Assembly (NCBI GenBank): GCA_015654495.1 | Contig: JAATGW010000188.1 | Span: 1-19,083, forward strand | DNA length: 19,083 nucleotides | Source of the DNA: Chitinophagales bacterium | GTDB lineage: Bacteria; Bacteroidota; Bacteroidia; Chitinophagales; Chitinophagaceae | Direction of reading: 5' to 3' | In this document: positions 12,666 to 19,083 of the stretch, one piece after another | Layout: each line of letters starts with the position of its first letter | Numbering within the stretch: position 1 is the first letter of the stretch | Program-made: the position numbers and the translations under genes | Notes under the pieces: model-generated | The model's input: the letters and a program-made list of their open reading frames with translations, nothing else | The model's database searches: none | Told to the model about the DNA's origin: nothing

Positions 12666-13868
12666 TTATTTTGATGCAAGATTTTTCTGAACCTGAACAT
12701 CTTTCACACATCGGAATCCCACATGATTACTTGCTGAACGATACTCTCCTTTCCCTCTTGTGCCAACCATATATCTGGTACAATACTGATCAGTGCATAA
12801 AAACGAACCACCTCGCTGTACTTTTTTAGGAATTCCCGGCTCAGCAGGATCGTACGAATCTTCAGGTCCTTTAGGATTTTTTGCAACAGAACCTGTAAGC
12901 TTATTATAGTAATCAGGCCGGTACCAATCGGAAACCCATTCCCATACATTACCGGCAATGTCGTATAAGCCATATGGATTTGAAGGAAATTTCCGCACCG
13001 GAGCAATCCCGGAATAACCATCCAGACCGATATCTTTTACCGGAAACTCTCCCTCATAAATATTTGCCATCCATTTACCATCCGGTTTCAGCAGGTTTCC
13101 CCATGCATAAAGTGTTCCGTATTCACCGCCCCTGGCTGCAAACTCCCATTCAGCTTCTGTAGGCAATCGCTTTCCGGCCCATTTAGCATAAGCTACCGCG
13201 TCTTCCCATGCAATATGAACCACCGGATAGTCATCCATATTGTTGATATTGCTGTTTTCGCCCAGGGGATGCCGCCAGCTCGCGCCTTTCTGATAAGTCC
13301 ACCATTGAAAGTGATCATTCAACGGAACCTTCTCAAATGGCGGAGTAAAAACAACAGAACCCGCAATCAGATTTTCTGCGGGAGCTTCCGGAAATTCCTC
13401 TTTTGTTGGTGTTATTTCGGCTACCGTTTTGTAACCTGTTGCTTTTACAAAAGCAGCATACTGGGCATTTGTAACTTCAGTAGCATCCATCAGAAATGCA
13501 TCCACATATACCCGGTGAACGGGCCTTGCATCATTCATGTTTTCGCCGCCGCCATCCATCATTCCTACCGGATTTACTCCGCCCATACTGTATTCACCAC
13601 CAGGTATCAGTACCATGTTTTCTGGTACCGGAATCGTTACACTGATCGTGTTCAAAGCACTTGGTAAAAAATCACCGCCTCCTCCCTGCATATATCTGGC
13701 ACTGTCTGCAACCGGCACGCCCATTTTAGTACAGGAAATGGCACTTTCTATTTTCAATGTTGAAATATCAGCTACAGCTGCTGCTTTTTTTGCTTCTTCA
13801 TTATTCCCGTTACAGGAAATTAAAAGCGCTGCCGACACAAAAAGGGAATAAAAACTGGCTCTGTACAT
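12666..13868 (-). CDS. Formylglycine-generating-enzyme (SUMF1) family lipoprotein with catalytic cysteine pair
   Basis: A 400-aa lipoprotein: signal peptide with lipobox LISC, lipidation at Cys19. The FGE-sulfatase domain fills about 83-390. It begins 'MVLIPGGEYSMGG', includes 'EVTNAQYAAFVKATGYKTVAE', 'PVVHIAWEDAVAYAKWAGKRLPTEAEWEFAARGG' (in part), 'YGLYDIAGNVWEWVSDWY', and ends 'RGGSFLCTDQYCTRYM...GFRC'. Cys358 and Cys363 have the same five-residue spacing as the copper-binding catalytic pair of true FGE, which many SUMF1-like proteins (GldK, EgtB-like) lack. The product may therefore convert a sulfatase cysteine to formylglycine, in the periplasm. No sulfatase is in the window. Many Bacteroidota carry such lipoproteins near sulfatase or oxidase genes. 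It is the first gene of a probable two-gene unit with the DUF4251 protein. Confidence 0.88.
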   Translation of the reverse strand: MYRASFYSLFVSAALLISCNGNNEEAKKAAAVADISTLKIESAISCTKMGVPVADSARYMQGGGGDFLPSALNTISVTIPVPENMVLIPGGEYSMGGVNPVGMMDGGGENMNDARPVHRVYVDAFLMDATEVTNAQYAAFVKATGYKTVAEITPTKEEFPEAPAENLIAGSVVFTPPFEKVPLNDHFQWWTYQKGASWRHPLGENSNINNMDDYPVVHIAWEDAVAYAKWAGKRLPTEAEWEFAARGGEYGTLYAWGNLLKPDGKWMANIYEGEFPVKDIGLDGYSGIAPVRKFPSNPYGLYDIAGNVWEWVSDWYRPDYYNKLTGSVAKNPKGPEDSYDPAEPGIPKKVQRGGSFLCTDQYCTRYMVGTRGKGEYRSASNHVGFRCVKDVQVQKNLASK

Positions 13869-13903
13869 GTTGGGAATTTAATCTGGAATAAAGTTAGGGA
13901 ATT

Positions 13904-14001
13904 CTGGTGGCTGGTGACTGGATGCTGGTTACTGGATACTGGTGCCTGGTCTCTGGATGCTTGTAGCTAGTGACCAGTGTCCAGAGTCCGGAATCCGGAG
14001 T
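13904..14001. repeat. 14-unit imperfect heptamer array (CTGGNNN), 98 bp
   Basis: Fourteen consecutive 7-bp units fill the stretch exactly. The first eight are all CTGG followed by three variable bases (TGG, TGA, ATG, TTA, ATA, TGC, TCT, ATG). The last six drift through CTTG and CTAG to CCAG and CCGG. The CCAG units are the reverse complement of CTGG, so the two halves could pair in a long imperfect hairpin. The array fills most of the 159-bp gap between the divergent FGE-type and UbiD genes and ends 26 bases before the UbiD ATG. Confidence 0.85.
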
Positions 14002-14027
14002 TATCTTAGCAATTGAATTTTTGCAGA

Positions 14028-15875
14028 ATGGCTTATGCTTCACTGAAAGATTGTCTGGACGATTTGGAAAGGACAGGTCAGTTAATCCGCATTAAAGAAG
14101 AAGTAGACCCTTTTCTTGAAATGGCTGCTATACAGTTGCGGGTTTATGAAGCCGGAGGACCGGCCATTTTGTTCGAAAGAGTGAAGGGAACCCGCTTCCA
14201 GGCCGCATCAAATATTTTCGGATCACTGGAAAGAAGCCGTTTTATTTTCCGCGATTCGCTGGGCAAAATAAAAAAACTGATTGCACTGAGAAAAGATCCG
14301 CTGGCAGTATTCAAACATCCGCTGGATAACAGCAGTGCAGCCCTCGCAGCCATCAATGCTCTCCCTCTGAAAAATCCTTCTTCAAAACCCGTGCTCTTTC
14401 AGCAGGTACAGGTAAGCGACCTGCCGCTGATCCGGCATTGGCCAAAAGATGGCGGAGCATTTATCACCCTCCCTCAGGTTTATACCGAAGATATCAGTGC
14501 GCCCGGAATCATGAATTCCAACCTGGGTATGTACCGTATTCAACTCACCGGAAATGATTATATACTGAATGAAGAATTGGGATTACATTATCAGATCCAC
14601 CGCGGAATCGGAGTGCACCAGGCAAAAGCAAATGCGCTTGGGCTCCCGCTTAAAGTGAGCATATTTATCGGGGGACCACCGGCACACACGGTTGCAGCGG
14701 TAATGCCTTTGCCTGAAGGAATGAGTGAAATGGGCTTTGCCGGACTATTAGGCAACCGCCGGTTCAGGTATTTCTATGAAGAAGGTTATTGCATCAGCAG
14801 TGATGCCGATTTTGTTATTACCGGGGAAGTATACCCGAATTCCAATAAACCGGAAGGCCCATTCGGTGATCACCTCGGTTACTATAGTCTCGCTCATCTT
14901 TTCCCGGTTCTGAAAATTCATAAAATCTTTGCGAGAAAAGATGCGATCTGGCCATTCACCGTGGTGGGGCGTCCACCACAGGAAGACACCAGTTTTGGCG
15001 CTTTGATCCATGAAATCACAGGAGATGCAATTTCACAGGAAATTCCCGGTCTGAAAGAAGTTAATGCCGTAGATGCTGCGGGTGTACACCCGCTTCTGCT
15101 CGCCATAGGAAGCGAAAGATATACGCCCTACCAGCAACTAAAGCAGCCCGCTGAAATCCTCACAATCGCAAACAGAATCCTGGGTACGGGTCAGCTCAGC
15201 CTTGCTAAATATCTTTTTATCACAGCTTCGGATGGACCAGCCGTTTCCACCCATGATATCGGATCTTTTTTAAAGTTTGTGCTTGAAAGAATCCGTCTTC
15301 AGCGTGACCTACATTTTTTTACAAATACAACCATCGACACACTTGATTATTCAGGCTCCGGACTAAACACCGGAAGTAAAGTTGTATTTGCCGCCTATGG
15401 AGATCCTCTGCGGGAACTTGCCGATAGCATACCCGAACTGCTTTCATCGTTTTCAATCTTCCGAAAAATACGGTTAGTCATACCCGGTATACTGGCATTT
15501 GAAACGGATAAATATTCAAGTCCTACACAGACGCAGGCTGATATAAGCGCATTCACAATGGAACTGGCTCATAAAATAACAAGTCTTGTATCCGTGCCGC
15601 TTATGATCTGGTGCGACGATGCGGATTTTGTTGCTTCCTCACTGAGTAATTTTTTGTGGGTGAGTTTCACCAGAAGTAACCCTTCACACGATATACATGG
15701 TATCGATGCATTTACAGAAAACAAACACTGGGGCTGTAACGGACCGCTGATAATTGATGCACGCATAAAACCGCATCATGCGCCTGCGCTTGAAAAAGAT
15801 CCGGCTGTTGAGAAGAAAGTAGATCAGCTGTTTGCAGAAGGAGGAAGTCTCCGCACGTTAAACGTTAAACGTTGA
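14028..15875 (+). CDS. UbiD-family decarboxylase (prenylated-FMN dependent)
   Basis: A 615-aa cytoplasmic decarboxylase acting on aromatic or unsaturated acids with the prenylated flavin cofactor made by UbiX. The N-terminus 'MAYASLKDCLDDLERTGQLIRIKEEVDP' (start MAYASLKDC) and blocks 'LPLIRHWPKDGGAFITLPQV', 'YRIQLTGND' and 'GIGVHQAKANALGLPLKVSIFIGGPP' (in part) match the family. The active-site block is E276-G-P-F-G-D281-H-L-G-Y-Y, in which Asp281 stands at the place of the catalytic acid (Glu in Fdc1). Length is typical of the long UbiD group that in Bacteroidota is usually assigned to menaquinone (futalosine) or ubiquinone-like routes; no other quinone gene is here. ATG 14028 is preferred over TTG 14013 because it matches the family start. 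The final codons and stop are made of a heptameric AACGTTN repeat. Confidence 0.9.
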   Translation: MAYASLKDCLDDLERTGQLIRIKEEVDPFLEMAAIQLRVYEAGGPAILFERVKGTRFQAASNIFGSLERSRFIFRDSLGKIKKLIALRKDPLAVFKHPLDNSSAALAAINALPLKNPSSKPVLFQQVQVSDLPLIRHWPKDGGAFITLPQVYTEDISAPGIMNSNLGMYRIQLTGNDYILNEELGLHYQIHRGIGVHQAKANALGLPLKVSIFIGGPPAHTVAAVMPLPEGMSEMGFAGLLGNRRFRYFYEEGYCISSDADFVITGEVYPNSNKPEGPFGDHLGYYSLAHLFPVLKIHKIFARKDAIWPFTVVGRPPQEDTSFGALIHEITGDAISQEIPGLKEVNAVDAAGVHPLLLAIGSERYTPYQQLKQPAEILTIANRILGTGQLSLAKYLFITASDGPAVSTHDIGSFLKFVLERIRLQRDLHFFTNTTIDTLDYSGSGLNTGSKVVFAAYGDPLRELADSIPELLSSFSIFRKIRLVIPGILAFETDKYSSPTQTQADISAFTMELAHKITSLVSVPLMIWCDDADFVASSLSNFLWVSFTRSNPSHDIHGIDAFTENKHWGCNGPLIIDARIKPHHAPALEKDPAVEKKVDQLFAEGGSLRTLNVKR

Positions 15876-15890
15876 ACGTTCAACGTTTAA
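15855..15890. repeat. Five-unit AACGTTN heptad array with a 26-bp perfect palindrome across two convergent stops
   Basis: Units from 15855 are ACGTTAA, ACGTTAA, ACGTTGA, ACGTTCA and ACGTTTA. Positions 15865-15890 read the same on both strands. The palindrome covers the UbiD stop (15873-15875) and the stop of the minus-strand gene (15880-15882). It could act as a shared two-way transcript end or a cruciform, although no T-tract is present. It shares unit length and consensus with the array at 481-515. Confidence 0.88.
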
Positions 15891-18006
15891 TCACGATAGC
15901 CTCATAATCATGCAATTCATTCAGAATAAAATTCACCCTGCCGTATTGATAGGTAAATGGTAGCGGCTTTTTGGTATTCATCAGAAATACAGATCCGGGC
16001 CTGAATCCGGTTTGAATGCTGAATCTGCAATCATTGACTGTAAGAGGCGGAAAATAAGTATTCCCGCTGAATCCGGTAAGATTGATACAATGCAGGATCA
16101 TCCCTTCCTTACCCGGATTTTTGAAATTCTCCGGAATATTTCTTGAATAGTTTTTTAATACGAGTTCCACCCGGGGTGGTGCAGAACTGATGATTAATTT
16201 CTCAGCATCCGGATAGAGAAATGAAATGAGATCAAGCAAAATATTCTTATACTGTTCATAACCCGTTTGAAAATATGCCCTTCCGATATTGGATGGAAAC
16301 AGCATCGCCTTTGCTTTTGGGTATTTCCTGATACCGATTGCGTGAAAACCCATTGGCTCCTGACCACCGGTAATTTCTGGCGGACCGGGCCGACCTTTGC
16401 TCAGCAGCGGCAGCATTCGTTCATCCATCAGCGAAAAATCATAGAGTCCGAGGTTGTATTTCCAGGAGATCAGTTTTTGCTTTGTGAGTCTTTTAAAAAT
16501 TTCGTAATCGTCAATCTCAATATAATTTCCTGTTCCGTCGAGATCGCCGTTAACAATAGATGCAGAAAAAATTTCCTTCAACGCCGAAGGATTATCAGAA
16601 AGCGTTTTATTAGTTGCAAGCAACTGCACACCTGATTGTAAAACCTGTTTTAAAACCTGAACCGTATTGACGCTTACCCCTGTTATATCCGGAAGAATAA
16701 TCAGTTTATAATTTTTAAGCGCGGGAAACTGGTTGACAATTTCCTTTTGCTCAATGATATCAAAAGGAATATGCACTTCTTTCAACATCAATTGTATTCC
16801 TCTGTATTCCTGTGCCGGCAGCCCCGAAGGCCAGGACCCCGGAGCAACAATCAGAATCTTTGCGGGGGAGGAATAATTGCCATACCATATCTCATTTTTT
16901 TTATGAAATCCGTAAACCTTTTTTATCACTTCAAAATTTCTTTCATCTTCATAATCCCGCATATCTCCCATCAGGCTCAGGTCAAGCCCGGAGCCGCCGG
17001 CAATATTTTCATAGAGCCGGATGGATACTTCACCTGGCTCTACAGCATTGAATCTTGACTGAAAAGAAATCTGCTGTATGGATGCATTGCTGATAATGTG
17101 ATCCGGATATGATGCTGTTGCATTGGCGATATTATCCGAAGCACCATAAGGCCAGTAAGGCAAACTTGCAGAAGCCTGGGATTCATGGCGGATAATATCA
17201 ACGAACTGATCTGTATAGGTGCATATGGCGATACGGTCGTTTTTTGATTTTACCAACTGATATAATTTCTCAGACCATTGTTTTCCGGAATAAGTTTTAA
17301 ACTCAAGGTATCTGAGATAAACACTGTCATTCCTGTCTTCTGCCTTTGGCAATTCTTTTCCGCCGCTATATGCAGCAAATGCTTTCTTATCAGCATCATT
17401 CTGATCTATACCATAATATTTTCCCTCGTATGCATTGTTCACCTGGTACCCGGGCATATTCAGAAAAATACCATCAACAGGATAAGCATTTATCACCTCT
17501 TCAATAATCCGGAATGCACGATCCTGTACATAAGGCGCATTTATGGAAACGACCACCATTTCATCGTTGATCATCCGCTCTCCTTTTGGTGAGATATAAC
17601 ACCAATCGGGATTTTGTTCAAAAACAGACTTGTGAATCCTGCTGAAATCAAAACGCACAATTACTTTTATTCCTGCCTCATGACATTTCTTTACAACATC
17701 TCCCAGCATGGCCGGTCGCAGATAGGGATTCCGGTAATGAAAATCCAGCTTTGTGGGATAGTATGCCATAATACCGCCTGCATTTATTATAAGCGTATTT
17801 GCTGAAAAATATTTCAGGTCCTTTACAAGTGAATCCGGGTTCAGTTTAAGAACATCATAATCCGGAAGATTGGTCTGAATTACACGGAGGTTATTCATCT
17901 TCCACCAGGGAATTGCAGATTCTGCTTTCTTTTGAACTGCTTGCGCCATTGAAATTATCCTGCAGAATATCAGGATACAAACAAAAACCGCTTTGATTAT
18001 TCTCAT
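15880..18006 (-). CDS. Secreted GHL6-type glycosyl-hydrolase-like protein with beta-galactosidase-trimerisation-like domain
   Basis: A 708-aa exported protein. The signal peptide (MRIIKAVFVCILIFCRIISM) probably ends after AQA at 21-23. Residues about 35-360 look like the TIM-barrel of the hypothetical glycosyl hydrolase 6 family: 'WKMNNLRVIQTNLPDYD', 'FSANTLIINAGGIMAYYPTKLDFHY', 'AGIKVIVRFDFSRIH', 'QNPDWCYISPKGER' and 'YPVDGIFLNMPGYQ' (all in part). Residues about 385-560 ('AKILIVAPGSWPSG', 'YRGIQLMLKEVHIPFDII', 'YKLIILPDITGVS') resemble the flavodoxin-like trimerisation domain of GH42 beta-galactosidases. The rest is beta-rich. It probably acts on a carbohydrate in the periplasm, but catalytic acids cannot be assigned with confidence. 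It lies 39 bases after a DUF1624 membrane protein gene, likely in one transcript. The last codon and stop lie inside the palindromic heptad array. Confidence 0.8.
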   Translation of the reverse strand: MRIIKAVFVCILIFCRIISMAQAVQKKAESAIPWWKMNNLRVIQTNLPDYDVLKLNPDSLVKDLKYFSANTLIINAGGIMAYYPTKLDFHYRNPYLRPAMLGDVVKKCHEAGIKVIVRFDFSRIHKSVFEQNPDWCYISPKGERMINDEMVVVSINAPYVQDRAFRIIEEVINAYPVDGIFLNMPGYQVNNAYEGKYYGIDQNDADKKAFAAYSGGKELPKAEDRNDSVYLRYLEFKTYSGKQWSEKLYQLVKSKNDRIAICTYTDQFVDIIRHESQASASLPYWPYGASDNIANATASYPDHIISNASIQQISFQSRFNAVEPGEVSIRLYENIAGGSGLDLSLMGDMRDYEDERNFEVIKKVYGFHKKNEIWYGNYSSPAKILIVAPGSWPSGLPAQEYRGIQLMLKEVHIPFDIIEQKEIVNQFPALKNYKLIILPDITGVSVNTVQVLKQVLQSGVQLLATNKTLSDNPSALKEIFSASIVNGDLDGTGNYIEIDDYEIFKRLTKQKLISWKYNLGLYDFSLMDERMLPLLSKGRPGPPEITGGQEPMGFHAIGIRKYPKAKAMLFPSNIGRAYFQTGYEQYKNILLDLISFLYPDAEKLIISSAPPRVELVLKNYSRNIPENFKNPGKEGMILHCINLTGFSGNTYFPPLTVNDCRFSIQTGFRPGSVFLMNTKKPLPFTYQYGRVNFILNELHDYEAIVIKR

Positions 18007-18045
18007 TTCAGATCTGTGATTAGTTAACCCCGGCCTTTATTACCG

Positions 18046-19083
18046 TTATATGTATTTCAACAGCCAATGCTTGCTGTTTTGTTTATACCTGTAGTACCAC
18101 TTGCATGGCAGGTACAAAACCAGCACAACAAATGCCCAGATCAGGTACACTATCGTAAGACTATAACCGAAATCATTGGGCCGGAAAATTATAAATGTTT
18201 CGGTCGCTTTGGAAACCGGATACCCCGATGCAAAAAATGCAATTATGCCGATAAAATGCAGCAGGTAAAAATGCAGGATATAGTAGAAAAAAGGCACCCT
18301 TCCATACACCTGAACCGGTAATAGCGAATCAGGTTTTAATTTTTCAAAAAAAGATAGCAATAGCATTGCCGGCCCCAGAGTCATTCCGAGAAATTGAAGT
18401 GAAGGAGGATATTTCTCCGTGTTAAGAAATGACATGATAAAATGCCCTTTGCTGTTCCATTGCGAGGGGTTTCCATATATTCCTGATGCCCGAAGAATGA
18501 TATAGAGAAGGATCATTGAAATTCCGGCAATGCGCAGGTTCCTGGTTCTTTTTTCAGCTGGAAAAGCCTGCGTGAACCAATGCCCGACGGAATAGCCCAT
18601 AAATAAAACGCCGGTCCATGGCAGGAGGGCATATAACACGATGATCATTCTTCCCGGAGCATAAGGAATTACGGAACCTTTCGCCAGGAAAAAAAGGTTC
18701 CATAAGCCACCGGCGACACCGTCTCTCTGAATGGTGAAAAAGTCGGTTATATTATGCCCGAAGAAAAGTATCGCGCCCGCAATAAATACGAATTTCTCAG
18801 AAATCATTCTGCAAAGACCAAGCAGGATAAGACTCATACCGATTACCCAGATGACCTGGAGAAAAATAAAATTAAAGGCAGGATTGAACCCAAGACCCAA
18901 GGTGACAATTGTTATTTCAGCAATAACAAGAAAAAGCCCTCTTTTCATCAGTGCTACTGATCCCTGCTTAAGTGGTTTACGGGAAGAAGTCAGGAATGCC
19001 GATACTCCGGAAAGAAAAACAAAAACCGGTGCGCAGTAGTGGGTGATCCATCGGGTGAAAAATAAAACCGGCGTGGTGATATC
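18046..19083 (-). CDS. DUF1624 / HGSNAT-like membrane protein (5' end outside window)
   Basis: The frame is open from the window edge to the stop at 18046, about 345 residues, so the gene starts beyond 19083. The first visible Met (18948) is internal, because the residues before it read 'FFTRWITHYCAPVFVFLSGVSAFLTSSR', split here only by its natural turn. That is the conserved core of the DUF1624/heparan-alpha-glucosaminide N-acetyltransferase family, and its histidine is the likely catalytic one. Eight or so membrane spans follow, with 'FGHNITDFF', 'YALLPWTGVLFMGYSVGHWF', 'LGMTLGPAMLLLSFFE' and 'GRVPFFYYILHFYLLHFIG' in order. Family members move acetyl groups across the membrane onto sugars. 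The gene lies directly before the GHL6-type gene, which suggests joint work on an extracytoplasmic glycan. Substrate is not known. Confidence 0.85.
   Translation of the reverse strand, partial: DITTPVLFFTRWITHYCAPVFVFLSGVSAFLTSSRKPLKQGSVALMKRGLFLVIAEITIVTLGLGFNPAFNFIFLQVIWVIGMSLILLGLCRMISEKFVFIAGAILFFGHNITDFFTIQRDGVAGGLWNLFFLAKGSVIPYAPGRMIIVLYALLPWTGVLFMGYSVGHWFTQAFPAEKRTRNLRIAGISMILLYIILRASGIYGNPSQWNSKGHFIMSFLNTEKYPPSLQFLGMTLGPAMLLLSFFEKLKPDSLLPVQVYGRVPFFYYILHFYLLHFIGIIAFFASGYPVSKATETFIIFRPNDFGYSLTIVYLIWAFVVLVLYLPCKWYYRYKQNSKHWLLKYI

Noticed and set aside
13904..14001. CRISPR array
   Set aside because: The period is 7 bp with no spacers of 30 bp or so and no cas genes; it is a short tandem repeat.
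18946..18948. ATG as the start of the DUF1624-like protein
   Set aside because: The frame is open upstream to the window edge and encodes the conserved THYCAPVFVFLSG core, so the Met is internal.

Overview
The window looks like a chromosomal segment from a Bacteroidota bacterium, probably of the Chitinophagaceae/Sphingobacteriales type. The reasons are the gene families present (LytS-type kinase with LytTR regulator, DUF4251, PepSY-like, GHL6 glycosidase-like and DUF1624 proteins), moderate GC with AT-rich gaps, mostly absent Shine-Dalgarno sequences, and a -33/-7 promoter of the TTTG/TAnnTTT type. Taxonomy is inferred from family content only.

Layout. 1-494 is the 3' end of a gene with a golvesin-like C-terminal domain, closed by a heptameric repeat array. 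609-4138 is a co-directional operon: ABC-transporter ATPase, ABC-2 permease, LytS-type sensor kinase and LytTR response regulator. 4375-6160 is an AT-rich accessory insert: promoter, frameshifted KGG-type small basic gene, NlpC/P60-like putative cysteine peptidase, an unknown protein, a small DUF6941-like protein and a terminator. 6232-7312 (minus) is an OmpA-like lipoprotein with its terminator. 7637-7764 (plus) is a TPP riboswitch with an intrinsic terminator and no gene behind it. 7862-8917 (minus) is a PaaE/Hcr-type flavin plus 2Fe-2S reductase. 9026-9526 (minus) is a secreted PepSY-like protein with its terminator. 9769-10976 (minus) is an overlapping pair: ICMT/PEMT-like membrane methyltransferase, then a His-rich NicO-like membrane protein. 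11138-12124 (plus) is an aldo/keto reductase. 12131-13868 (minus) holds a formylglycine-generating-enzyme-type lipoprotein followed by a DUF4251 protein. A 98-bp heptad repeat at 13904-14001 lies in the divergent gap before a UbiD-family decarboxylase (14028-15875). 15880 to the window end (minus) holds a DUF1624/HGSNAT-like membrane protein, entering from outside, followed by a secreted GHL6-type protein.

How the genes work together. The ABC/LytS/LytTR operon reads as an envelope-stress or peptide-sensing export unit that controls itself or nearby targets. The accessory insert is a tightly overlapping set with no recognised pathway and is the best candidate for an undescribed system. The rest is mostly envelope and carbohydrate housekeeping.

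The most unusual non-coding features are the orphan TPP riboswitch and the 7-bp-period repeats. Two five-unit AACGTTN arrays supply the last codons and stops of the genes they touch. One is a 26-bp perfect palindrome covering both stop codons of a convergent pair. A 14-unit CTGGNNN array lies between two divergent genes. All calls come from reading the sequence; no database search was run.
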